A stretch of DNA of 64,000 bases from Russula earlei (Eukaryota > Basidiomycota > Agaricomycetes > Russulales > Russulaceae): assembly GCA_025769875.1 (NCBI GenBank), contig JAGFNK010000196.1, positions 1-64,000 of the forward strand, in the 5' to 3' direction. The notes beneath the pieces are model-generated. The model was not told the DNA's origin. It saw only the letters and a list, made by a program, of their open reading frames with translations, and made no database searches. A program made the position numbers and the translations under genes. Shown here piece by piece: positions 10,188 through 20,565 of the stretch; position 1 is the stretch's first letter, and each line of letters starts with the position of its first letter.

Positions 10188-11047
10188 AAATTTTAAATAG
10201 GAATGGTCTACTCATTACATGGCAATAATCGGCTGATGGGGATCAATCGCACCTGATGGGGATCAATTGCCTCAATGACAGAGACTGACCACACAGATTA
10301 AACTCAAAGCGAAGATCTGGGCTTTACATTTTGTTACAATTTTACTCAAGCCAAATAATATAGTTAGCATTCTTATAATTGAATCTTGTTTGTATTTTCC
10401 CACTAAGAACCAAGTCTGTGTTGAAGGCAGCGGGCGGCGGCTTGCTGAGTTTGCGAAAACACACACAAAAGAAGGGACAAAACAGGTCTCTTGTTCCGAG
10501 GCATAACTAGAGTGTTTACATACGAGATGTGATCTATGAGAGAGGGGGATATTGGGGGATTGGGGAGACAGAAAGATGTGAGTTGGGAGTGCGATACATG
10601 GATGTGGAACAAGATGAGCCAGAGCGATGAGCTGCGAAATGAGGTGTAAGTACAAATCCAGAACAGTATTGTTGACTCAGGTAAACGAAACCGATCAGTA
10701 ACAAGCGAGTCAAAGGGAACAAATGGAGTCGGAGGCCAAGTAACTAGGGAGTCCGAATTCGTAGCAAGACAGAAACTGAGGAGTAGTGTACGAAGGGTCC
10801 GCAAAGTGATGATGATGGAAATCATCAGGGCACTGAGCCCTCGCATCCAACTGTGGTGACGACAGTGAAAGGCAGCAGAGTGCATCTTAGTGGTCACAGC
10901 GAGGCAATGCGATGAAAGAGGGTCGAGAGCTGGCTGGGCAGCTGAGTTGGAACCGGTACGCGATGAAAGAGAGTTGAGAGCAATGACGCAGGGCTGGAAT
11001 GGGATGCCGCCTTACAGCGGGACACTGTGTGATGACGTACTAAAGAA
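10188..11047 (-). other. 3' flank of FunK1 copy 1 with two overlapping conserved open frames
   Basis: No known gene is recognised. Minus-strand frames of 164 aa (10403-10897) and 127 aa (10272-10655) are open here, and the matching frames are also open in copy 2 (47825-48385 and 48133-48516). Both frames are rich in Ser, Leu and His. This may be no more than low divergence of an untranslated region. Confidence 0.35.
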
Positions 11048-13370
11048 TTACCCTGGACAGCCTTGCGAGACAGCCGACGAGCTATACCTGGAAAGTGAAG
11101 ATCCTTTTGGTGGATATCGTCCTCTACACTTTTTGTTGAACGATAGACCATTTGCTACACAGCTATCATCATCTTTAGCCTTGCGCTTGCGGCAGCCCCT
11201 GCTGAACGTTGGATCATGACCAAGGATGTTCTTTGATAGGCTGCCGTCATTGTCGGACCAATTTTTGGATTCCAGGTTCCATGTTATGAGATTCAAGACC
11301 CATTCAGAAGAACAAAGCTTCTCGTGAGCATCCTTGACCTCCATCCAGACATTCCTCTCCTCTTGAGGTTCGGGCATAATTGATTTTGGGTTAATATCAT
11401 CATAGAAGGTTTTAAGAAGGGTGCGCAACTCTTCAATGATCTGGCAGCATGGTTCTGGGACAAAACCAAATGAATCTGGTTGAAGTATTAGTTTGTGTAG
11501 GAAAGATAGCTTTCCGTCACCGCCCTGGATAACACCATCATCATCCACATCTCTGTATCCATCAAATACGTGTTGCATATCTTGTGATTGGCCCTCAATT
11601 GCAGAATGTCAGCATTTCATGACAATATAAATAAGAACCCAGTAAAAGGATTCAATATCATCTGAAATTTGATGAGATTGAGCATGAGGGTGTAATAAAA
11701 GTCCTCTTGATATGAACTGCCATGTACCCTGAACACGAAGTCAATTCGCTACACATAGGGGATAAACAGATCATACCATGCGGGAGGGTTGTCTCTGCCG
11801 GGTCACATCCATCCTCTTGGACATGTCCCAGTCGATCAATAAACCTGATCGATCTGGGGTGATCAGAATGTTTCCTGCGCTCACATCCCTAATGTAAAAG
11901 TTTTGCTTTGTCATATGTGTCCGTATGAGCTGTTCCAAATTGTCAAACAACAAACTTAAACATAACACCAATCCTCACCGATCATAGCATCCCAAATGAC
12001 CTGGCATAGCTCCCAAGTCGATCCGAACAGTACTCAGCGGCTGTCCGAGCGTGTTCAAGACAAGTCAGTAGTGGACATATCGTTTGACACATGGTGTACC
12101 AGGACACCAAATACAATTGTGATAGCCACCTATCACATAGTCTTGCGTCCTTGTGCTTTGTACGTTGAGTGGATGCTCCAGTGTCAACAGCATGTCGCCA
12201 GCTGGACCCAACCTTGGAATGTAATGCACTTTTGCTTCTTTCAAATTGTGATAAATATCCCCTTCTTTCACGATACCTGGGAAATCAGTACGCCAGTAAT
12301 CTTTGAGGTAAACCAGTTCATTCCGTTCAACGTCATGGCACACAAATCCAAAGGTTGACCAACCAAAGTAGGGTTTTCATCTCCCATATTGGTTTCCATG
12401 TGATATAGGGCTTCAGCTGTCTGTCCGTGGCATCATCGTCATTGATGAGAATCTGGTGAAGGTCTTCAACTTCAATTTTCTCGACGTCCATGTATACCGC
12501 CAGTGTGGACTGTGCATCACCAACCCCCTTATTGTTCTCCGAGACCGAGGTGACAGTTGTGTCATATTCCCGCTGGGCAAAAGTGAGAGAGTTGAGCCTC
12601 CAGATGAATTCGGAAAGGGTGTTGGGATCTTTGGCCCAATCAAATAGCTCGGTATAGATAGCACCACTGCGATCCCATTGCAGTAGACGCCCTGTTGCCT
12701 TTCCAAAGAGGATGATCAAGTAAGAGAAGACCTGAAACTGTGAACAATGGATAGAAGTGGCATAATGTGTGAGTTGACCACACACATGATACGCGTGCTC
12801 AGTCCACCTATGTGTAAGGTTGCGAAAAATGTCCTCTTTTTCCTTTGTTTTCAATCCACACATCGACTGCTCTCCAGTCCAGTGAGGTCAGCCACTTGTT
12901 TTCCTGATGACTTTCCCTTTTCCGATAGATAACAATGTCTGGTCTCCCTTGGATTGCCTTATCTTGCTTAACAGTGGTGTTGACGAATGTGAGATTATCA
13001 GCAAGGCCGGACGTTTTGATTGCCTGTATCTGTCATGTACGTGAGCGTGGATCCCCCCTTGAATGTGGGGACTGACAAAGTGATCCTCATTGTGTGAGAC
13101 GGAGCGCTTGTCAAAGCTGATGATGCACTCTGTCTTTTGAGCTTGGCTTGCTTCTGGCACAAATTCTGAGAGGAATTCGGCTATTGGCATAGGCCCAACA
13201 AATTTGTCACATATGTCCCAGGTCATGTCCTTATATCTCTCTGAAGCTAGCTTTTGAGGTGTGGATGTGTGTGTGTGACTTCCTGATAGGTCGTATTTTA
13301 GAGGTGAAGTAGTTATAGTTAGACTACTTTGCTCGGTTTGAGGCGGTGTGCTGGGACGGATGACGGCCAT
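11048..13370 (-). pseudogene. FunK1-type protein kinase, copy 1, decayed
   Basis: FunK1 kinases are a fungal family expanded in Agaricomycetes. Exon 1 is 13077-13370 (98 codons from ATG); a 53-bp intron (gtcagt..atacag) follows. Later pieces show WDRSGAIYTELFDW (near 12665), FGFVCHDVERNELVYLKDYW (near 12320) and RDVSAGNILI with LLIDWDMSK (near 11880-11820), the kinase catalytic loop and the DWD that stands for DFG. The C-terminal end is QGCPG at 11048. Lesions are a 2-nt loss near 12850 and an extra base just before the catalytic HRD, which gives a TAG. It is transcribed away from the F-box pseudogene region. Copy 2 has different lesions, so decay followed duplication. Confidence 0.85.
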
Positions 13371-13566
13371 GTTGTGAGATGAGACAAAGAAAAGGTGAGA
13401 ATCATGTACTGCAATCAGTACATGGTCCCACAGTCAATGATTCTCTCTTAACTCTAATCTTAAAACAGGTTGTGTGCGGCAGCAATTACATGTATGATAT
13501 GAACGATCACTTCGATGTACATACTCGAGCGAAACCAGGGTGGTTCAGGGCGTGCGAGCTCGCTCA

Positions 13567-13588
13567 CTTAAGTATCTGCCTACTTCAC
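13567..13588 (-). promoter_or_regulatory. Shared promoter module upstream of FunK1 copy 1
   Basis: On the minus strand it reads tgaagtaggcagatacttaag, about 200 bp before the kinase ATG at 13370. Near-identical strings occur at 24735, 26327 and 45161, three of them upstream of unrelated genes. A core promoter role is inferred from position only. Confidence 0.45.
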
Positions 13589-13896
13589 GGCCACGGCCAG
13601 TGAAACCCAGAGAACTGCAGGCCATAAGTGCCTTATTGGCAATAATTGGCTGATGGGGGTGGGGGATCAATCTCCCCAATGATGGAGATACACACATATG
13701 CACTTTCATGCAAATTCTCACACACAGAATAAAACCGAGGAAAGTATTGACATTGACATGAATGACCTGCCAAGTCGTCATCACATATGTGTACACACAT
13801 TCATCTAAGAGAGACCACGCAATTTGGTAATGACAGTATGAAGCATGGGCTTTGCTGCCCTACATAGTGCATCAAGGACATCTGTCCCCAACTTAC

Positions 13897-15158
13897 CTGC
13901 CCGCATCTTCCCAATAAACCCTTTCTACCATTGGAAAGGATCGTACATAGGCACACATGATGTCCTGTTATATTTGTAAGACATGGAAGATGAAAATGTG
14001 GTAAGGTCATACCATATCTCTATGTGATAAGCAAGCCTGGTTCAGGAACCAACTCAGAGTGCAGATCTGTCTTAGCTCACAAGTTGGGTAACCATCACTA
14101 TCATAGTGGCTCAGGTTTGTATGCGGTGAGGCAGATGGCAAAGTTGGCAAAATTTGAAGCCCAAGATGGTCAAGGTTCTGGAAATGGCTCACGATTTGCA
14201 AGAGACGAAGAAAGGTAGGATCATGCGGTTGGAATTGGCTCATTTCCACTTCTAGGTTGTAAAGGCTTGTCGAGTTACCCAGTCGCTCTCCAATGTCACA
14301 GCAAATCCCCAATGGAGCACAAAGGGTCAGAAGGTTGGGTAGGAAAGGCTGACAGCTAGGTCGAATGCGGTCCAATGGCATGTTGCATTGGATATGGATG
14401 CTCTTAAGGCCCTTGTGCTTGGTTAGAAAACGAATGAGCGCTGGCCCTGGGATATCCCCTTTGAGAACAAGTTTCTCGAGAGATGTCATGTTGAGCTCGC
14501 CAAGTAAAGCGGTCCAGTGGGAGGGTTTCAAAGATACTATGCAAAGGAACAGGGACTCGATAGGTGAGTGCTTGAGAATCCCCATCGTGGTTTCTGCGAT
14601 TCCAGGAGCGAAGGCATAATCAGATGAAATATCAAGTAAATTAATTGTGTGAGAGCTGCATGCTCCACTTCATAAGGCAATGGAGGAAGGAAGACAATCC
14701 ACAGAACCGAATCCTGCGAAGTGCAGTTGTGTGAGTGGTAGGGTGTTAAACAGTTGGTGCATTTTGATGAACCCAGTGGCCAGCAGAAGCAGATCATACC
14801 CATGGAGAAGAAGGTGGAAATCCTGAAGATTGCGCATATTTGAAGGCTCGATAAGGAAACGGGTAAGGAATCTCATTGCAGTTCGGGCCTCCAGTGGGGA
14901 GCAAGGGATGGAACAGAACATCTTTTCAGGGGGTTTGAAGGTGTGAATAGCAGACCACAGTCCAAGAGATGCATATCCACTCGGTTCATGTAGTGTCACT
15001 TCTGAGCCCCCTTCACTTGTGTTGTTCGCCTCAAGCCCACAGTGGTGCAAGTACTCTGGTAAGGGCGATCGACCTATGGATTGTGAAGCAAGTACCAATG
15101 TTCGAAGATCGTCATTGTCCAGATGGGTGGAAATCATAAGAAGTAGTTTGACAGGCAT
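13897..15158 (-). pseudogene. F-box/LRR-type protein with one premature stop
   Basis: The start ATG at 15158 opens with MPVKLLLMISTHLDNDDLRT, an F-box-like helix pair; F-box proteins select substrates for SCF ubiquitin ligases. It is followed by leucine-rich segments such as LYNLEVEMSQF and LDHLGLQIL. The frame is continuous from 15158 to 14013 except for one TGA at 14670-14672. A 46-bp intron (gtatga..aacag, 13967-14012) leads to an exon with AYVRSFPMVERVYWED, the usual F-box family tail, ending at the donor at 13897. Where the last exon stops is uncertain. If the TGA came from CGA, one base change inactivated the gene. Confidence 0.7.
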
Positions 15159-15953
15159 GTCCTGGATCCCTGTGCACTACAAAAGTTGTTACAGAATGGA
15201 AATTTGCATGAACAGTCAGTGTACAAGGTGTGTTTGATGCTGCTGTACTCGGCATCTCTTAACTGCCTTCCAACGATTACAATCGGTTGATGAGCAAAAG
15301 CGCTGTTCTCACTCATTTCTGTCTGGTGGGTGCTCCAACTGTTGGGTTTATGAGCGGAGGACAGTCAGACATACGCATTGGCACAGAGGCTCACCCAGTG
15401 ACGTTTGCAATTGCGTGGTGGTGATGGTGGTGACACAGTATTCCCTTGTCATTTGACTGCAGTCAAATGGCAAAGGGGATTAAGCAATGAAGGGTTCAAT
15501 ACCATGCTTGCGATCGGGTTGTTGGGATACAGAGGTGATTGTCACCATCATGGTCTCCATGGATTTAAATACCTTGAGAAGGTGCAGGTACTATTGTGGG
15601 CTCAAACTATATATTTGGGAGAAACAAGTCATTATCACATGATGAGGATAATTGTTATCGCCAACAAGCACAATGACGAGTGACCAACAGTTAGCGCGTT
15701 TGGGAAGAGATAGAAGACATTCTTACATGTACTTCTCAAAAGCATAGAACACAGTGCCCTTTTGCAGCACTGTCGACGAGAGAAGGGTATCACCCAGCAC
15801 GCATGTTCATGAGAGCAGCACTAACTTTGGGGATAATTGTTCTCACCGTGGGTGCCTATAGGGCGGTCCCTTACACTTAGAGGTGAGATCATTAGTGGGT
15901 CTGAGCGTCAGACTGCATAATAAAAAGTCCATACTTACCATGAGGTTTTATCA
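15159..15953. other. Intergenic region between F-box pseudogene and SAP gene
   Basis: I see no supported gene, RNA or repeat here. Open frames are short and show no family motifs. It should contain the divergent promoters of the F-box gene (minus) and the SAP gene (plus). Confidence 0.5.
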
Positions 15954-16718
15954 ATGTATACAATTGACCATGCTGAGCGTGCTCTTCGGCAACACGATCT
16001 GACCAAGAAGACCCTCAAATGATACAGTATTCCTGTACTACAGGAGTTATGTGTCAAGCGCGGCATCGATGTGGGTGGCTCGAGTCGCCCACTGAAGAAG
16101 CCATATATTGATGCACTATTGATCCATGTGAGATGAACTCACCATTGCTTGTCCTTTATTCACCATGGAAGCTAGCATGGGCAGCATAGTTGCAGGGACA
16201 GGGATCAATTAAGATTGAAGATTTGACTTCCAAATTTCTTGCCTCAACATGTGATTACTCTCCCAAGACCTGACAGCACCTCTGAGCAGAGCATCACTGA
16301 TGAAAACCAAGGCCATCAACAGCAAGAACACAGCAATGAACCAGCAAGCACTTTCCGATTTACACAGCCCACAGCAGCGGAGCATTCACACAGCAAGGTT
16401 GACACATTCTATGTCCAGCATGCATTGACTCCAGCACCAACAGATGATCAAGAGAAGATGCCTGATGGAAATACTGATTGTACGTCTGCTCCTGGGTGTC
16501 AGTCAAACACAATTGCAATTCCAAGCAAATGATCCTACCCTTTTGGGAAGGATGCGCCAAGGAAAAAAAGAAAAGTGGAAAGTTACATCCTTGTGAGGAT
16601 TTACGAACAACAAAAGGACCTGGAACATATGAATGAGATCAAATATCCCTTGATGCTGGATGGTGGACTTGATCTTGTGGGGTTATCTCAAAAATTAAAC
16701 ATCAGACAGTGCCAGGCA
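15954..16718 (+). pseudogene. SAP-domain gene, 5' part, interrupted by a MULE
   Basis: From ATG 15954 the frame gives a SAP-like helix-turn-helix, YSIPVLQELCVKRGIDVGG, followed by KKPYIDALL. SAP motifs bind AT-rich DNA and scaffold regions. A TGA at 16020-16022 sits where family members have a basic residue just before YSIPVL. A likely intron starts at 16129 (gtgaga). A Gln/Ser/Thr-rich exon follows (about 16240-16530) with a basic KKRKV patch near 16570 that could be a nuclear signal. The gene is cut at 16718 by the MULE insertion and resumes at 20243. Confidence 0.6.
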
Positions 16719-16911
16719 GTTGCGTACTTTTAGCGGTGGTTAGATGATCAAAAATAACTATAAAAGGTGATTGGGTCGGCAAGATAATCGGGGCTTCAAT
16801 CATGCGTGTAAATGACACCAAAGTATTTTCTAAATCACTTATTTAATGACTTATTTATTATGTATCTTGAAAATAAATTACAATACAAATAAAGATTTTC
16901 TATTGTAAGGA

Positions 16912-19900
16912 TCAGCAGAAGATGAGGCTGCTAGAATAGGTGGCAGTGCGAGTCCAAAGGGACATGGTGCAAGGGAGGCAGGTGGCATTTGAGGGAGGGG
17001 GGTTCCGAGGGGGGTTCCGAGGGAGGGGGGTTTGAGATGGCAGTTCCCCGAGGGCATGCGTGCATGCATTCGTGGTGGCAGATGTTGCATCAGGCTTGGT
17101 GCACTTGCCCGACCATTTGCCTCTGGCATATGGATCATCGTGAACACAGTGGCACTTTCCCTTAGTGACGCCGATGCTTTGCGCTGTAAGTCCCCGCGTG
17201 TTGGGGAGACTGGTCCATTGTTTTGGGCCCTGTTTGACACCCATACGCTCGGCTGTCTCCGTCCATGTATGCTGATTGGGCGCAATTACCTCCTTATTGG
17301 GTAAGACCTTGAAACCTTGAATTATATTAATTGCAGCTGCCAATGTTACGGCGTCGCGGCCGTAAGAGCGTTAGCTCAAGGTTCAATGGGGCCAAGTCCC
17401 TGTGACTTGGTTCAAGGGTTCAGTGGGGCCGGCTCAAGGAGACCGGGTCAAAGGTTTAGCGTCTTCAAGGCTGAGTCAGATAATGACTCAGTCCGCAGAC
17501 AGAATCGATCTTCTGGTTACACAGAAGAGGAGGGTGATGGTAGAGCAAGAGAGGAGTGAGAGGAATGCAAGAGTTCCTCCCAATGTGTTGATATCAAGCA
17601 AGGTAAGAGTCAGCACAAACAAGTTGTGATTGAGAGAGGATACAGGGCCAAGGGACGCGACAGGAAATGGGACAAAGCTAAGCTTGGGGCATTCCCCAGC
17701 TTCTACAGGCGCTTAAATACTGTATGTAGCGAGGCTGTACAGTACCATAAGCAGAACAATAAGTAAAGGTAAACCAACAGCAAAAGTAGCTCAACAATAG
17801 ATGAAACACAATAAGTGAAACACAATAAGTGAAACACAATAAGGGATCACTATCAAGGGATGAAACGGTAACCACGGGAACAGAGATAACAAGAGGAATA
17901 ATAATGGGAGGGATTATGAACAAACCGATAAGGGGGTAAAATATAACAGCCAAACTGTATTTGGTGGCCCAGGTGGCCTTGACGATCTCTGCTGATTGAT
18001 TAGTATCCTCAAGCCTAGATGCGAGATCACGTGATAACGATATGATCTCCTGTGAGAGAGATACTAGCTCTCCCTTGGCCTGGTGGATGGGGATGGTGGG
18101 TCAGGGGATCTATTTGCATTCTCTGTGGGAGCTTTTTGGGTGCTCTCTTTAGGACAGAGGTGGGGAAAGTGGATGTAGATTGCTGCAATGTGTTTGCAGA
18201 ATCTAATCCATGGATAATCTATGCAATCACAAGTCAACTTCATCAGATCGATTGAGTAAAACTTGCCGGACCGGAATTGTGAAGCGATGTGAAAGGAGAT
18301 CTCATCGAATTGCAAAATCGAATCTTGTGATATGCTCTTGGTGCGTGCGAAAAGTTTCCGATGCCTGTCAGCCGCCAGGTCCCAACCATTGAGCCCAACT
18401 TGCTGACGTTCGTGCCTGTTTTGGTAATACGGCACCATTCGATGCACTAGCACAAATAAGATTCGATCAATCCGCCGATTGTGCTTGCCATCGAGCCAGT
18501 GTGATTTGAGGATGTGATGATATCTAAAAAATGATTAAGTCATCTTATCTTTGGATCAGTTGGAACACATACACTTCGATCAACATATTTGTGTCCCCTT
18601 CCTCAAAGATATGCCAATTTTTCCGGAAAACCATGGACCACATATGCACCACAGGCATCCATTCACACCCAAGGTAGTTCACAAAACTTTGTGGGACCTG
18701 AGGATCAGTGGAGATCTCCTCCCAGATTTGCAGAAAGTCAGCCTGATCATCTGTATGTACCCATCTCTTGATCTTATCCCACAGATCAGGAAATTTGGTT
18801 GTATTGAAGTGTGATCGCATCGCATGCAACACGTGCCATTTGCAAAGCCATATCCGACTTCCCAGATAAGCAATCTTGAGGGTGGCAATCTGCGCGGCAT
18901 CACGATCTGTCATAATAATAGACGGCCGGATAGCCGGACTGGCATCCCTGACCCAATGGACAAAAAAGTGAAATTGTGTCCGTTGTTCCATTGGATGCCA
19001 GCATCCAGGCAACAGGCACACCTATCCGGAAAAGGTAAGCACGCTAAATTGACATTTAGTAAATATTACGCACCATGTCCCCAGTGATCCCACACGATCA
19101 TGGTAAATAATAAAAAGTCTGGATATTGAGTAATATTATGAGTTGCATCAATACCGATGAAGCTGTTCCCGAGGCGGCGGAATGCCTCCATTTGGAAAGG
19201 GGTCTGGATGCATAACACATATGCATCCTCCTGCAGATTTGACTGAGATGGGGCACTGTGCAGCCTATCTTTGTAAAATACATTTGTATTTTCATCTCTC
19301 AATCTGTCCAACCAGAGCCTGGTGGAGATGGCATCCTCTGGATGCAGCCTGATATTGTTATCTTCAATTTCCCGGGCCATGCGGCTCACATCCCAAAGCA
19401 AGATGAATCGGTCTTGGCTGCCATCGGGCGACGAATCCTGAATATCGCATACCTTTCAATTCATTAGGTTAGCGATTAAAAATAAATTCAATGCACACTT
19501 ACTATTTCCTGTGGATCAACCTTCCTTGACAACAAGGATCTAATTTTATCGTGTGCTACGTGTGACATTCGTGTGTAAGCAAGATTAGCAATTCCAATTT
19601 CATGGTCATGCTCGCTTGCATATTGTCCAAGAATGGTAGGCACGTCTGCATATGATTTGATGACTATTCGGCAATGGCAACCCGTCTTCTTGATCTCGGA
19701 TCTCCATGTGCAATTGGGGTGCTTCTTTACATAATGCGAAGCTCCTCTGGATAGTTGGCGGGAACAGACGAAAACTTTTTTTGTCCATCCCTGCCCATGC
19801 TCGGTGCTGGATGTAATCAATTCAATTGCATGAGCCAGTTCTTCTTGCCAGCGCCATGCATCGAAATTGGCTGCTGTCGGCCATTCCATGGGGTATCCGC

Positions 19901-20081
19901 CGTGCTCCCGGTCATAATTAAAATCTCCCCTCTTTCCAGAATTGGCAATGATCTTTGAAGGGGCATGCATGAACTTTAAATGTTGTGTCGCGCAAGGGGT
20001 GCTCGGGCTGGAAGCGGCAGATGGGGCAGATGGGGCGGATGGGGCGGATGATGCACCAGCCAATCGGAAATGGGATAACAT
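16912..20081 (-). pseudogene. MULE transposase with FAR1-like N-terminus and SWIM zinc finger
   Basis: Exon 1 (19503-20081) has an SAPSAPSAP stretch and a Cys/His DNA-binding region (CTWRSEIKKTGCHCRI, then SEHDHEIG). Exon 2 (19074-19452) ends in the transposase start GNSFIGIDATHNIT, giving the first catalytic Asp. Exon 3 has MTDRDAAQ (second Asp region) and LCKWHVLHAMRSHF. Exon 4 carries the SWIM finger (CDC..WIRFCKH, near 18215) and a coiled coil, and continues beyond the solo LTR to a stop at 16912. Introns are regular (gtaagt..aaag, gtgcgt..gatag, gtatgt..tttag). A one-base frameshift lies near 18970, between VAWMLASNG and FVHWVRDASP. It is inactivated by that shift and by the LTR. Confidence 0.88.
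17344..17948 (+). mobile_element. Solo LTR, family B (605 bp), inside the MULE transposase
   Basis: It begins TGTTACGGCGTCGCGGCC and ends AATATAACA. The 5-bp target duplication GCCAA is perfect (17339-17343 and 17949-17953). The MULE frame reads KYSLA on one side and AAINIIQGF on the other, so removing the LTR and one duplicate restores it. Compared with the copy at 7701 it has fewer 14-bp tandem units. Strand is nominal. Confidence 0.95.
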
Positions 20082-20242
20082 TTGTTTTTGATTTGGTAGG
20101 GAAAAAGGTAAGTAGTTATGCTACTGTTAACTCACTTATATGTGTAATTTAACGCATGATTGAACCCCCGATTCTCTTGCCGACCCAACCACCTTTTATG
20201 GCAATTCTTGATCATCCAACCCACTGCTAAAAGTCAAAAGCT

Positions 20243-20384
20243 GTGCCAGGCAAGTCGGTTCAATATCATACCGATCTGTGGTGTTGGCTATGCTGACTGT
20301 CTCCTAAGGTGCTGGATGCCCGCTCTTCATGACTGTGGTTTAGCAAGCACCTTGTTTTGGAAAGCGGTGCCATTAGGCTGTTGA
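20243..20384 (+). pseudogene. SAP-domain gene, 3' part after the MULE
   Basis: Joining the sequence before 16719 to this stretch, with a single copy of the 10-bp duplication, keeps one open frame through FNIIPICGVGYADCLL to a stop at 20382-20384. This shows that the MULE entered an exon-like open frame. No further domain is recognised. Confidence 0.5.
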
Positions 20385-20565
20385 AAGCAAAAGAAGGGTA
20401 TTTATGGGTGGTAGTTCAATCATCCTCATAGCTGCTCAGTGATCGGAGGGTATAAACCACTACTGCAAGATCCCTGTTTCAGCCAACCCCATGCCTCTGT
20501 CTGTCCAGATATAATGACCCCTTGTCATCATCCCAAATTTACAGGCTTCTTTCATGCCGGCATTA

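Larger units (their letters stand above)
10187..13764 (-). repeat. Duplicated FunK1 segment, copy 1 (inverted relative to 45.0-48.6 kb)
   Basis: The whole segment, coding and flanks, matches the reverse complement of about 44790-48613 with mostly single-base differences plus some indels. Similarity ends at about 10187 and 48613, right after aaaatttggtgtc. The 5' side of copy 2 has about 200 bp (roughly 44830-45040) that are absent here. Related direct repeats lie at 10221-10283 and 13638-13690, one on each side of the kinase gene. Confidence 0.85.
16719..20242 (-). mobile_element. MULE (Mutator-like) DNA transposon with TIRs and 10-bp target duplication
   Basis: The terminal inverted repeats are about 16719-16810 and 20150-20242. 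They share ACTTTTAGC, then GGTTGGGTCGGCAAGA-like and TCAATCATGCG blocks in inverted order. GTGCCAGGCA is duplicated at 16709-16718 and 20243-20252, as expected for MULEs (9-11 bp). The host coding frame continues across the duplication (LNIRQCQA then SRFNIIPICG). Without the inserted LTR the element is about 2.9 kb and encodes one transposase. Confidence 0.92.
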
